DNA of 64,000 nt from positions 228,242,188-228,306,187 of the forward strand of contig OZ005650.1 of the NCBI GenBank assembly GCA_963930645.1, in the 5' to 3' direction. A model generated the notes under the pieces. That model was not told the DNA's origin, made no database searches, and saw nothing but the letters and a program-made list of their open reading frames with translations. This DNA is from Salticus scenicus (Eukaryota; Arthropoda; Arachnida; Araneae; Salticidae). This document shows, piece by piece, positions 44,106-55,479 of this stretch. Numbering within the stretch: position 1 is the first letter of the stretch; the number at the start of each line of letters is the position of its first letter. A program made the position numbers and the translations under genes.

Positions 44106-45219
44106 GTTTGTATCAACTAAATCACAGTTAAAGAAAACACTTTTTTTTTTTTTCAATACGTTTGGTATTTTATTAGCATTGTGTCCTATTTTAATAATTA
44201 TTTAGGTTTTAGGTATTACAGTAGGATTTATATTATTATGGTTTCAACAGTATGGTTTGGTTGTCTAAAACTAAAAGCATTTCAGAATCTCATTTTTAAA
44301 TAATGAACCACTCATAATTAATTAGTATACTTATTTTCCAGCATAGAACTAGTTTAGGAATGGTATATAAAATACACATAAATATTTATTGTGAAAATAA
44401 GTAAATTACATCACAAAAAATGCTTGTTTTTTATTCAACTATTTCCCAAATGGCAAGAAAGCTGAATGTGCTTTTTAGACATGTAAGCCTAATTTTCAAA
44501 TGTTACGTATTTTAATATCCTATTTCCTCTAAATTCCTCAGAAAGGGGCCCCTTTTCGTTTTCTAGCCGAGGGCCCCCAAAGGAGCCAGTCCGGGCCTGA
44601 TCATACAAGGATGGAAAGCGCTTGCTGATGATGATGCGAATTCAATGATTTTTTTTTCACCCAAAAGTTTTCACTTCAAATGGAAAGCGTTAGCTGACGA
44701 TGACGCGAATTCAATTATTTTTGTTCACCCAAAAGTGCTCAACGCGCCTAAAGAAGTTTTCACTTCAAAAAAAAATATAATAGATGCTGAGATACAGTCA
44801 TCTTTAAAATCGTAGTTCTTAAATAACAGAAGATCCACATGTCGTCGATAAATATCCAGATTGAAGTGCCCGGGAAAGACCTTTTTGCAGACAGTGGAAA
44901 CCTGGACCCCCCGATGCAGCACGAGCGGAAAAAGGAGATGCCGTAGGCAGCGGGTACTCGAAGCAAGGTCTAGAGCAATTTCAATGTTTATTTATTTATT
45001 TATTTATTTATTTATGCATAAATTAATATTATTTTTTTATTATTAAGTTTTTATTTATAATGTGATGTAAAAAATAAATACTGATCCAATTCTTTTGAAA
45101 ATTCATTTAACTATAGTGACCAGCGAAGCGGGCTTAGCCTGCTAGTATGTGATATTTTAAAGCAACTCTGACATCATTATAAGGAAAATATACCACATAA
45201 TGCATGTTCATGCGAAATT

Positions 45220-45570
45220 TTGTTTTATTTTCCAATGTTAAAAAAATTGTTAATTTTTAATAACTTGCGAAGTTTTTAGATTGGAAGGTTGAAATTTAAC
45301 AGGGTTCATGCCAGTATCATATTTTAAAACTGGTCCAACTAAAACAAATGATCGTGGGATTATTTGTTCAGGAGATATTGTCTACACAGACTAAGGAAGT
45401 AATTAGCAGACTACATAACTTACAGATGGACAGAACACAAAATTCATCTGTCAAAATATTAACACAAAATTGGGACAATTCGCAATGATTTTCGGATTCC
45501 CCAAACCTTAAAACTTGTAAAAACGTCAAAAAACAAAGACTCAAAATGTTTACGCATACCTAAGCATCAT
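45220..45570 (+). repeat. 3' fragment of the Helentron/DINE-like family
   Basis: GATTTTCGGATTCCCCAAAC followed by CTTAAAACTTGTAAAAACG corresponds to the GGGGACCTCAAAACGTGTAA box of the element at 9231, here diverged. The terminal hairpin is not preserved. Confidence 0.4.
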
Positions 45571-45574
45571 ATAC

Positions 45575-45850
45575 GGGGTGTTTCATAAGTTTGTAGACAT
45601 TTTAAAAATTCATAAAAGTCGAAAGAATTGATAAAATTGAATACGGTTTGCGAAAAAGTTGTTCTCGTGAAGGGGGAGTTTTTTGGTAGAGAAAAAAATA
45701 ATTGTTAAAATTTTCGTCGATAGAGAGCGCTGTGCGTAAGCAAATCAGACATGTCCATATACTATATTTATTTGCATGCAAATGTTTACAGGCATATAAA
45801 TCTATTCTATGTGACAGCTCACCACAAATTACAGTTTTCAAATGAGTTAC
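45575..45850. repeat. Possible mariner-like terminus
   Basis: GGGGTGTTTCATAAGTTTGT (45577 onward) followed by AGACA resembles mariner ends, and GAGAGCGCTGTGCG lies inside. No partner end or transposase was found. Confidence 0.25.
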
Positions 45851-45929
45851 GACACCGCTAACTGTAACTTCAGTCAGCGATTTTATCTGAAGGAGAACAT
45901 CTTCCCCAGCGCTTTATCCGGAGTCAGCA

Positions 45930-47269
45930 TCGTTATTAAAACTTCATGTATGCGCAAGTAGGAGGCAAAATCAGAAATAAGTCCCCGTACACAAACCAGT
46001 GGTAACATTTACTCCATTTTCTACAGTAAACATCCGATAGTGAACTTGAATAATATATTTCAATCTCATCGAAATTTGTGCAAAATAAAGGAATTAAAAT
46101 ATAGTTCATAAAAATACCTCTCATAGAACACAATGCTTTGGATTACTTTTGGGTGTCCCTGTACACAAGCCAGTAGAGGTAGGCACTGCATTTTCAACAG
46201 TGATCATCCGATAGTGAATTTGAATGTCATATATCAGTTTCAAGAAATTACATAAATATTTACGGGAGTTAGAGCACAGATAGGCAGCCAGACGGAGAGA
46301 TGGACAGACAAACCGAAGTCATAAACACTTTTTAATCTTGTTGGAAAATGTTAAAAATATTTAGAAAGTGATAAAAACGATTAATATAAACGAAAATGCA
46401 ATTCCAGTAAATTTCCAATAATACCCATTAATGTAACTGAATATTTTTGTGTGGCCCTGTAAATCTAATGCTAATCATACAGTATTCTATGGAAAGCATT
46501 ATTTTGTGCATATGAATAATATATTTTAATTTTATTAAGATTCGGGCAAAGTAAAGTTCTTTATAGAAATACCTCTCATAGAACGGAATGGTTTGGAATA
46601 CTTTCGGGTGTCCCTGTATAAAAACCAGTGATGATATTTACTCCAATTTCAATGGGAAACATCCGATCATGGATATGAATAACACATTTCAATTCCATTA
46701 AGATTTGTGTAAAGTAACGGCATTAAAATATGGTTTATATAGAAATACCTCTCATAGAACGCAATGCTTTGGAATATTTTCGGGTGTCCCTGTACACAAA
46801 CCAGTAAAGGTGTTCATTCCATTTTCAATAGGAAACATCCGATAGTGAACTTGAATAACATATATCAGTTTCAAGAAATTCTTTGATATTTACGGTAGTT
46901 AGAGAGCGGGCAGACAGACGGACAGAAAGTCAGAAAACCGAAGTCATTAACACTTTTCAATCACGTTGGAAAGTGTAAAAAAGTAAAGTAAAGGAAGAAA
47001 AATGTGCATATTAATATACACAGTAAAATAATAGTCATTATATTAATGATCTTTCGTCAAAAGAATTCATGTTTTTAATTTCATTGCGAAATTTGGGGCT
47101 GAATGAATTCTGCATGTTCATAAATTGCACCTTTTCATCACTTTCCAACAAAGTTGAAATGTGTTTATGAATGTTTCCTATTGAAAGTCAGGTAAATACC
47201 ACAACTTTTTTGTGTACAGGGACACACGAAAGTTTTCCAAACCATTGCGTTCTATCAGAGGTATTTATA
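45930..47269 (-). repeat. Array of 175-176-bp units of the TACAGGGACAC family
   Basis: On the minus strand the box TACAGGGACAC (plus strand GTGTCCCTGTA) occurs at 45978 (degenerate), 46153, 46608 and 46784, with spacings of 175 and 176 bp within pairs. Each unit carries GCATTGCGTTCTATGAGAGG, ATTTTAATNCCTTTACTTTG and GGATGTTTCCCATTGAAAAT. Tracts of ACAGACGGACAG and a CATTAACACTTTTCAATC block follow each pair (about 46290 and 46940). No coding. The last copy is split by the Helitron at 47270. Confidence 0.65.
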
Positions 47270-49395
47270 TCTATCTATATTAATAAAATCAGAGTTTTGT
47301 CTGTAAATTTGTCGGAATCGAAAATTTTTGCGATATCTTCACGTTTCACACCCCATGAAAGCCGAAAATGACTTCAGAAAATTTTGCCTGTGTGTGTGTG
47401 TGTGTGTGTCTGTGTGTATGTCATCGTGTCCGAATGTCGCTTTTTTTGTCCGGGCATCACTCGGGAACGGCTGGACGGAATTCAACGACGCTTGGCAGTA
47501 ATTTAGGTCTTCACCCAACTTAAAATTATATCTATCAACTTTTCGGAAATTCCCCCCCGTTCCCCCCCTAGGGGGTAAAAGACTAAAACACGTTTGTCCG
47601 GGCATCACTCGAGAACGGCTGAACGGAATTCAACGGCGCTTGGCAGGGATTTAGGTATTCACCCAACTTAAAATTATATCCATCAACTTTTCAGAAATTC
47701 TCCCCCGTTCCCCCCTGGGGGGTAAAAGACTAAAACACGTTTGTCCGGGCATCACTCGAGAACGGCTGGACGGAATTCAACGGCGCTTGGCAGAAACTTA
47801 GGTCTTCACCCAACTTAAAATTATATCTATAGAAATTTTCAAAATTCTGATTAGTGTTTAAATTGTGGGTAAAAAACGCCTGCGCATGCGCCATAAATAT
47901 TTTTTCACTAAAACGCTTTGAATGGAAAAATAAAATGCAAAAATAAATTTTTAAGATAAAGACTTTTTTCATTCGCGTGAATCGTACTACAAATTATGAA
48001 AAGATTTAAATGAAGTTTTGCCATCTGAGTTTCATACTTTAGTTAATTTTAAAACATCTAATTGTCGTATCGAAAAACTGTTTACACCCCAGGATTCAGA
48101 AAAATCATCTCTTTAATTTGGTACTGAATTTGTAACGATAGGTCTGATACTTCTAATTTATTTTCCCCTTTTTCCGTTTTTCCGTTGCCACTTAAATTTC
48201 ATACTTTAGTTATTTTTTTAATATCTAATTGTCCCATCGAAAAACTGTTTGCACCCCTGGATTCAGAAAAATCGCCTCTTTCATTTGGTACCAAATTTAT
48301 AAATATAGGTCTGATATTTCTAATTTATTTTACCCTTTTTCCGTTTTCAACCTAGATTCGATATGGAACAGCTTTAGTATTGGATCCCTTTGGCAAAATT
48401 TGAAATTCGGAACCGAAGTAGCTCGGACGTTTCTCGCCAAGATCTTTGATTGCACAATTGAGATAGCCAATTCAGTTCATCGCAAAAATGGCTTAAAATA
48501 TTTAAAGTCACCAAAGGGTTCCCATACTAAAGCTGTGCATTTTGTACTTATTTATTTATATTTTCTATTAAAGACTTCTGTGGTCACGAAATTTCGTGCG
48601 TAAATTGTTTGTTTGCATCCGGCACTTATTGTAACTGGATTTCACGAAATTCGAAATCTCCCCCCCCCCCCTTCTCGGAGTCGGAGTATATAACGGTATA
48701 ACTTCTGTATAACCCCACAGCTGAATTTGGCGATTTTTCTTTGGCGTTGTTTTGAAGGATAACGATGTCGTTCTGGACTGTTTGCGATATAATATGGCAG
48801 CCTAATATTTTGTTTATTTTGGATTTATGATTTAGATTATGATTTTATCATTTATCATATATGATTTATGATTTTTAGATTTATGATTTAGACATAATCG
48901 CCAACAAAAAAAATCGCCAAATTGTGGGTTTATACTGAAGTCGTTCCCAATAAACATTTGTAAAAACATGTTTTTCCGTTTGAATTCGCTTTGAATTATC
49001 TTAGAATGGCAAATTTTGGTGTGCGGATATTGATTAAGTGTACGCATTATGTACGTTAGTGGGATTTTGCAAAACTTCGAACTCACCCACTGAGGAAGGG
49101 GAAGTAACAAGTGGGTAAGTTGTGCCTAAGGCAGTGGGGACCCAGACTGTATATTGATTAAGTGTACGCATTATGTACATTAGTGTGATTTTGCAAAACT
49201 TCGAACTCACCCGCTGAGGAAGGGGAAGTAAGAAGTGGGTAAGTTGTGCCGAAGACAGTGGAGACCTAGACTCCTCACTTTGCGAGCGAGAAAACCTCTA
49301 CCAATCACAGCGAGAACTTGGGTTATTAATAAAGATATGGGATTTTGACAACTCATTTAAGTTTAATGTCCAGCGAAGCGGGCAAAGCCTGCTAG
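47270..49395 (+). mobile_element. Non-autonomous Helitron with verified empty site, 2126 bp
   Basis: Seen: it starts A|TCTATCTATATTAATAAAAT followed by CAGAGTTTTGTCTGT. It ends CCAGCGAAGCGGGCAAAGCC followed by TGCTAG|T. GCGGGC-AAA-GCCTGC is a 6-bp hairpin directly before TAG. The two flanks join into an uninterrupted copy of the surrounding repeat: GAGGTATTTATA plus TAAACTATATTTTAATGCC against GGGGTATTTTTATATACCAT plus ATTTTAATA near 49716-49750. No target duplication, which fits Helitron insertion between A and T. The interior is a mosaic of internal repeats: three 147-bp units (47448, 47596, 47743), a diverged pair at 47990-48170 and 48180-48350, and a 124-bp pair (49031, 49155). No replicase. 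Confidence 0.85.
47448..47870. repeat. Three tandem 147-bp units inside the Helitron
   Basis: GTCCGGGCATCACTCGNGAA starts units at 47448, 47596 and 47743. Each has GGACGGAATTCAACGNCGCT, TTCACCCAACTTAAAATTAT, and a CCCCCGTTCCCCCC/GGGGGG inverted run except in the truncated third. Preceded by a (GT)n tract at 47391-47420. Confidence 0.85.
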
Positions 49396-50198
49396 TAAAC
49401 TATATTTTAATGCCTTTACTTTGCCTAAATTTTAATGAAATTGAAATATGTTATTCAAGTTTACTATCGAATGTTCACTATTGAAAATGGAGTAAATATC
49501 GCTGCCGGTGTGTGTGGAGAGACACCCGAAAGTATTCCGGAGCATTGGGTTCTGTGAGAGGTGGTTCTATTATATATATATTTAATTTGCATAAATTTTA
49601 AGGAAATTCAAATATGTTATTCAGGTTCTCTATCGCATGCTTCCCATTGAAAATAGAGTAAATATACCACCATTGGTTTGTGTACAGAGACATCTGTAAA
49701 TATTCCACAGCAATGCGTTCTGCGAGGGGTATTTTTATATACCATATTTTAATAACTTTGCACAAATCTTAAGGAAATTAAAATATGTTATTCATAAGCA
49801 CGAAAGAATGCTTTCAATAGTATACAATACAATTAGCATTAAGATATACAGGGTAGCAAAAAGTATTCAGATATATTATGAGTTATATAAGAAAACAGCT
49901 GGAATTGCATTTTCATTTGTGTTAAACATTTTAACATTTTCTAACAATGTTTAAGAATGAATATGACTTGAATTAGTCTATCTGTTTGCCTGACTGTCCA
50001 TCTTTCAAATTGTCCGCCTACCCGCCTTATCCGTAAATAGTTTTAGAATTTCTTCAAAATTATACATACGTTATTTAAATTCTCTATGGAATGTTCTTTG
50101 CTCAAAATGGCATACTGTACAGGAGCACTCAAAAAAATTGCAATGCATTGCGTTTCATGAGAGATATTTTTGTAAATCACATTTAAACAGCTTTCTAC
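49396..50198 (+). repeat. Continuation of the TACAGGGACAC-family array
   Basis: Resumes the unit split by the Helitron, then further diverged units follow with GAGAGACACCCGAAAGTATT (49517) and CAGAGACATCTGTAAATATT (49686), spacing about 168 bp. A last weak one at 50110 reads AGGAGCACTCAAAAAAATTG. The empty-site reference for the Helitron lies at 49700-49790. TACAGGGTAGCAAAAAGTAT at 49849 matches 26213. Confidence 0.6.
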
Positions 50199-50364
50199 CA
50201 GTGTTACTAGATCTGGTGGATTTTTTATTCGATAACCACCAAAAACTTTGAGAAGTGATGATATGTATAATAGACTATCAATCTTCGAAGTGATTAGGCA
50301 GACGTTACAATTAAGAATTATTGGTGACTGTTGAATAAAAAATCCTCCAGATCTGGCAATACTA
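50199..50364. mobile_element. hAT-type MITE, 166 bp, copy 1
   Basis: Exact 8-bp duplication CTTTCTAC at 50191-50198 and 50365-50372. The ends are CAGTGTTACTAGATCTGG and the complement TAGTATTGCCAGATCTGG, both followed by GGATTTTTTATTC-type sequence. The middle holds ATCTTCGAAGTGATTAGGC. A second copy lies at 51529. It interrupts a copy of the GGGACAC-family repeat. Confidence 0.75.
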
Positions 50365-50372
50365 CTTTCTAC

Positions 50373-51360
50373 TGCAAATATCATAGAAAATTGACATTTA
50401 TTGTTAATATGCTAAAATAATATTATTAATGTTGTGTAGACTATGTTATATTTAGCGATCAGATTTACAAGACTACACTAAAGTATTCAGATAATTAAGG
50501 GCTACAACTGGAAATTCCTAGAATTGCTTTTCCGTGTGTGTTTCCGTATTGATAAAGACACACATATAGGCTAAACAAACTCATAATCATTTTTAAACAA
50601 TGTTTAAGAGTGATTATGGATTTAATTATTCTGTATGTCTGTCTTTTATCCTTCTGTTTATCCGCTGTGTAATAACGTAGCCAAAGTAAATTGAAGATTA
50701 AACAATACAATGATTATGTACATTTGGGAAGTGTTAGTAATTAATGCGAGCAGCATGATTTTTCGTTCTTGTTTTGGAAACTGCTTAGTATTTATGCACA
50801 TTCTCTTGAAAATATAATAAAACAAATGAAAGGTTGCTAATAAAAGCGTCTTTCAGTATCGATGCAAATCATGTAATAAAATTTTGTATATAAATTAAAT
50901 TAATAAATTATGTATTATCATGAAAGAAATCCTATTGCTTCTGTTACCCGCCCACCGTAGGAAAATAAAGCAGATAAAGTGAATGATGTCACAGCTCCCA
51001 ACTGAAGGAAGTCTATGTCAAAACAAAAAAAAAAAAAAAAAAAAAAAAATCATGGAAAAAATATTCAAATAGTTCAAAAAAAAAAAAAAAAAAAAAAGAA
51101 ATATCGTGCCTCACCGCTTCATGTTGCGAGCTACACCTCTGTTGAGTTTTTTAACTCTGTGGTGGCCTGGGCCTGAGCTCCAGAACGCTCACAGAAGCAT
51201 ATCTTTATTTATACAGATTAGAACTGCATGTACTCCATTATAAGTCTTCAAAGAAGTATCCAGGATGAGGTACTTATTTCCTAAAATTTGTTTTGAAAGA
51301 CGTTATGAATTTATTTAATCTTATGGTACATTTAAAAAACGTCATTATTATTATTTTCTA
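50373..51360. other. Gene-free stretch with long poly(A) tracts
   Basis: 50470-50700 still carries fragments of the preceding repeat family (GGAAATTCCTAGAATTGC). Poly(A) at 51026-51049 and 51078-51098. 51120-51210 is less AT-rich (GTGGTGGCCTGGGCCTGAGC) without a recognisable gene. Confidence 0.5.
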
Positions 51361-51525
51361 ATGGCGCAGTATTAGCGATTTAACACTGACTTGGGGGGAA
51401 GGGGGTCACGAATCGATGATCATTTGTGAAGGAGCTCCCAAGAGCAGCCACCGCTGCTCTTAAAAGAGACAACACATCCATGCCTTCTCCGGGATTCGAA
51501 TCCGGACCCTACAATGTGGGGGGCA
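51361..51525. repeat. Possible tRNA-derived SINE fragment
   Basis: GGGATTCGAATCCGGACC (51491-51508) contains a B-box/T-arm-like GGATTCGAATCC. On the minus strand CCTTGCCCCCCACATTGTAG followed by GGTCCGGATTCGAATCCCGG resembles an anticodon arm plus T arm. No D arm or acceptor stem is present, so it is not a tRNA gene. The remainder (CACCGCTGCTCTTAAAAGAG) is of unknown origin. Confidence 0.35.
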
Positions 51526-51528
51526 AGG

Positions 51529-51696
51529 CAGTGTTGCCAGATTTGAGGACTTTTTTTTTTAATTCAATATCCACCACTAAATTTTAATTGTAGTGGTTGG
51601 TCAATCATTTCGAAGATTGATCGTCTATTATGTATATCACTTTTCAAAATTATTGGAGACTATTGACTAAAAATGTCACTAAGTTTGGCAACACTG
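51529..51696. mobile_element. hAT-type MITE, 168 bp, copy 2
   Basis: The ends CAGTGTTGCCAGATTTGAGG and the complement CAGTGTTGCCAAACTTAGTG match the element at 50199, as do the CCACTAAATTTTAATTGTAG and ATTTCGAAGATTGATCG interior blocks. No clear 8-bp duplication remains, so this copy is older or its flank has changed. Confidence 0.65.
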
Positions 51697-52951
51697 AAAC
51701 CAGGGATGTCAACCACCACACCATATAAGCGGCAGCGCAGAAACATTAAAATAAGAATATTGTAAAGCTATGCTATAAATTATTAAGACAAGCCTCAATT
51801 GCTTCGGTCAGAAATAATGAAATACAACTCTGAATCAGGAGAAATAAGATAAGCGTGAATGCAGCGAGATAACAGCATCAACTATCTACTGCTCATTATT
51901 TATTGGTATTTTCTGCTATTTGCTATTGTACACACACACACACACATATATATATATATCCTAAGCAAGCACATTATATATGTCGTATGTATAATTTATT
52001 ACTCTTATACACCGTTCTCCAATATTATTCGAATAAATCATTTTTTTGAATTAAATGTTTTTCATTAGTTTTATACCATTTTAATTCGAAAGAAATTTTA
52101 TCATTAATACAAAAACTAGTAAATAGGCTTCCTTTCATGTACATTTCTCTTGCTGTAGAATCGGTTTTACATAAATTTCTTAATAGCAAATAATAATCAG
52201 TATAATAATCAACTCCCATGAATTTTTAGAATTTTGGCAAAAATATAACAACTGTGTTCTTTGGAGTTGGAAAGTGTTCCATAAGCTGTAAGTAACGTAT
52301 TCTTTAAAAGTATCTGTAAAATTTGAAGTGTTATAGCCTAATATCTAAAGTATTAGAACCAAATAAATTTCCAAATTAAAATGAGGAAGCTCTATACAAG
52401 TGAAAACTTCCTATTTTTAGAAAATAAAATAAAAGGGGGGAGATTCAAGTTCATGAAGACCTTTTAATATACTATGTCGTTCAGAAATATGGCACATGCT
52501 ATTGCTGATTAGGGCCTTCGAAATGCTTTGATACATAATATAAAGTAAATATACAGGGTGATTCAAAGTAAATGATCAAGTTGTTAAAAAAAACACATAG
52601 AAGTATGGAGTCGTAAACGCCGCATTATTCCATGCAGCGTCGATGTAACGCGTGTGTCCATGCGTCTGGCAAAAACTTTGAGTATCCTTTATAGTAGTAT
52701 TGGTCGTAAATGTGTAACATTTGTGGATATACAACATAAATAAAATGATGTAGAATGCTTTTTGTTTGTTGTCCTTGTTTTACGTGCTATTTTAAACGAC
52801 CTCCAGCGGCTCTGGATAGCGTTTGCGACCTCATGTTCCTATACGAATTTTTTGTATTCTTTTTGTATACTTGCTTTGCCCTTTCATTTTAGCATCATTA
52901 TTTTAAATCATCGTATGATATAAAATAAATATATTATCTATTTAAAGTATA
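51697..52951. other. Gene-free stretch
   Basis: (AC)n/(TA)n microsatellite at 51931-51959. TACAGGGTGATTCAAAGTAA (52552) looks like a mariner-type terminus without a partner. 52800-52850 is a small GC-richer patch. No gene. Confidence 0.45.
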
Positions 52952-53845
52952 CTAGCAGGCTTTGCCCGCTTCGCTGGTCACTAAATTTAAAGGAAACTCT
53001 TTTCTATATAGCTTTATAAAAATAAAATAAAATAAATTACTGAAATTGTTCAAAAGCTCGCTTCAGGTCCATACTGCCTTTGGCAGCGATTTGGTCATCC
53101 ACTGCAACTCGGGCGCTTGTCCCTATTACCTGCGACAATGGTTTACCAATGAGCTTCCATTTAGGTGCTTATTATATAACAGTTTCGAAATAGATAGTAT
53201 CGAAAAAATTGGAGTTTCCCTTTTATATTTGAATCCCAGTTACATGTGAACAACACTATACGTGGTGCACATAATATTTGCTTTTACGTTATTTCCTATG
53301 TTTATTTTGTTTATCCAATCAACCATAAAATGACAGCAATTTCACGCCAAATATTACAATATGCTGTGACCGGCTACGTCTGCCGCATGGGACAATTAAG
53401 TTTTTGTGTTTATATATAATTCATGGTTTGTAAACCTGATAGTACAGCCTTAATATAGTTCTCTTTGACGACTTTTGAATTTTTGTCACCATTTTAGACT
53501 TTTAATCCATTGTAACAATAAGACTTAATCCCTTGTAACAATATGCTATGAGCGCTATTTCTGCCGTATTTTAGACAACTGATCTTTTTATTTTTATATT
53601 TATTTCCCATTAAACATATTTTTATTTTTATTTATTTATTTATTTATTAATTTGAATTATTCAAATATTTCTGTTCGACAGCGTGCAAGTGCAGTAACAC
53701 ACAGAGGCTCATTTGTTTGTATGATAAATTAGCATAGTGATTATTATATAAAAAAATAAATAAATAGGTAAACATTTCCGTACTACACAACTTTATTATG
53801 TCGCTCCATTGGCGGCTTTTGAATTTTTGTCGCCATATTAGCGAT

Positions 53846-53876
<31 letters not shown>

Positions 53877-54303
53877 CTTGTATGAAAAGGGGAAGACTGT
53901 TTTGCTAATAATTTTATCAGACTCTTTTTTGTTTATACATAAGAATCCTTCATATTCTGCTTATATTTTTAATGGTTTTTAGGTTTAAAATAGTGCTTGT
54001 TGAAATAAATTTCCTACGTTTAAAACTGCATTTTTTCTGTAAATTTTGTGTAAAAATAAATCATTTATGTTTTTATATATTTGATGCGCTACTTAGATTA
54101 AAATGGCTGTTGCTATAGTAAACTTCTTGTCGAAAAACGTTCGGTGTACTTCAACACCAAAATCGCCCAGCAGGATCTATTAATGAAACTGATAAAATAA
54201 AAATATGTTTCATAGAGTTTAAATAATCTATTAAAAAAAACTTTTAAAACCCAAATTCTTAATGTATCGTATCACATACATAGATATAGTAATAATATAT
54301 AGA
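52952..54303 (-). mobile_element. Minus-oriented non-autonomous Helitron, 1352 bp
   Basis: The lower end CTAGCAGGCTTTGCCCGCTT followed by CGCTGGTCACTAAATTTAAA is the complement of a canonical 3' end, with an intact GCGGGC-AAA-GCCTGC hairpin and A before CTAG on this strand. The upper end, on the minus strand, reads TCTATATATTATTACTATAT preceded by A (complement of T54304). This is close to the plus-strand start at 54577. The 3' end is secure; the 5' end is inferred from that similarity. A poly(T) tract lies at 53849-53876. No coding. Confidence 0.6.
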
Positions 54304-54334
54304 TTGATCATTGGGGAGAAAAAAGGGATTCCTT

Positions 54335-54391
54335 TTCACCCGGGAAAAGACGGCGATTTTACCAAAATATGGCAGTCTTTCCCCGAGTGAA
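54335..54391. other. 57-nt hairpin between two Helitron 5' ends
   Basis: TTCACCCGGGAAAAGAC and GTCTTTCCCCGAGTGAA pair at 15 of 17 positions around a 23-nt loop. It lies in the 273-bp segment separating two divergently oriented Helitron starts. Confidence 0.45.
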
Positions 54392-55479
54392 TACACACGG
54401 GAGTACACACGAATATTTTAGCAAATAAAATTCATGAATAATTTATTTACTAAAGGTGAATGAAAAACTCCAGATATAGTTTCAAATTCATTTTTCTTCT
54501 TTTCCTTTTTTTTTTCAATACCACTTAATGGCTGATTCCATCAAAAATCTTTGCACGATAATATGGGGATGATAGATCTATATATATTATTATATCTATA
54601 ATCACATAAATCTTTTCGAAGTTAAAATAAAACTTAATTTGAAAAAAAAAAAAAAGATGTAACTTTTTTGTTTATTAACCAAAAAAATTGATGAAATTTG
54701 AAATGCAAGTTGTTCTTGTGGGGTAGAGGCTGTATATTATATTTTTGTGTTTTTGAAAACTGCAATTTTTAATCCCACTTCAAAAACATGTGACTTAATG
54801 TGAAGCAGATTTTTTTTTTCCTAAAGGTTTCCATACAATCTTCTGCTGTTGCCACCTAAAATTCATACTTTAGTTAATTTTAAAAAATTTAATTGTCCGA
54901 TTGATAAGCTGTTTAATGCATCGGATTCACAAAAATTTTCGCTTTCATTTGGTATCTTATTTGTAACGATACGACTGATATTTCTAATTTATTTTCTAAT
55001 CTTTCTGATTTATTTTCCTCATTTTAAATAAATATACTTATTATTATTATTATTATTATTATTCTGTCGACAAAAAAAATTGGCAACAATTAAATTACGG
55101 ATAAAATTTAAATGGCTTATTTATCAGAAATTAGAAGGTTATTATTTTCACATTTTAATTAATTAAGAAAAAACTAATCAAAAATTCGAAAATCTGACTT
55201 CGATGTGCACAATGACCCTTCGGGGGGCACCTTTGTGTTAAATCTCGTGACTGTCCGAGCTACCGTTTTCGAGAACAGTGAAATATATATACAAATATTG
55301 CTCACTTAATAGTATAAGATAAAATAGTTTATCCAATACGTGGGTGCTTCACTACATTTGAATATTGAAGAATATAAAGTTTTCCACTAAGAAATATTTA
55401 AAATATTCGATATAATATGTGTAGGCTATTTTTAATCTAAAATATACTTTCTAATTCCATTATACATTTATTCGGACCT

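Larger units (their letters stand above)
41515..44599 (+). mobile_element. hAT transposon relic, 3085 bp
   Basis: Seen: the exact 8-bp duplication ATCATACA at 41507-41514 and 44600-44607. The ends are CAAGCCCGGACTGGC and the complement CAGGCCCGGACTGGC, both followed within about 30 bp by CCGAGGGCCC. Known: hAT elements make 8-bp duplications, and ends of this CAGGCCCGGACTGG type are widespread in animals. The interior keeps a transposase N-terminus (42541-42710) but later parts are replaced by other repeats (42847-43050, 43377-43920, 43905-44105). It lies within the Helitron at 39466-45145, so it is younger than that element. Confidence 0.85.
39466..45145 (+). mobile_element. Long Helitron with nested insertions, 5.7 kb
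   Basis: Seen: the left end A|TCTATATAAATAAAGAGAAG followed by TGTCTGTCTGTGTG, of the same style as the proven Helitron start at 47270. The right end is GACCAGCGAAGCGGGCTTAG followed by CCTGCTAG|T, with the GCGGGC...GCCTGC hairpin. A before TC and T after CTAG fit the A/T target rule, and no target duplication is expected. Joined flanks (CCAGTATCA|TAT) resemble 45310-45322, weak empty-site support. Inside are a 133-bp minisatellite (40378-41435), a hAT relic (41515-44599), a 78-bp duplication near 44612-44745 and a 37-codon open stretch from 44839 (starting MSSINIQIEV) with no known domain. No replicase is present, so it is non-autonomous. The pairing of these two ends is inferred. Confidence 0.65.

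Noticed and set aside
44725..45046. Overlapping 61-68-codon frames near the Helitron 3' end as a captured host gene
   Set aside because: The short GC-richer stretch has no identifiable domain and the frames contradict each other; there is not enough to claim gene capture.
51480..51525. tRNA gene
   Set aside because: Only an anticodon-arm-like and T-arm-like stretch is present. Acceptor stem and D arm are missing, so it is at most a SINE remnant.
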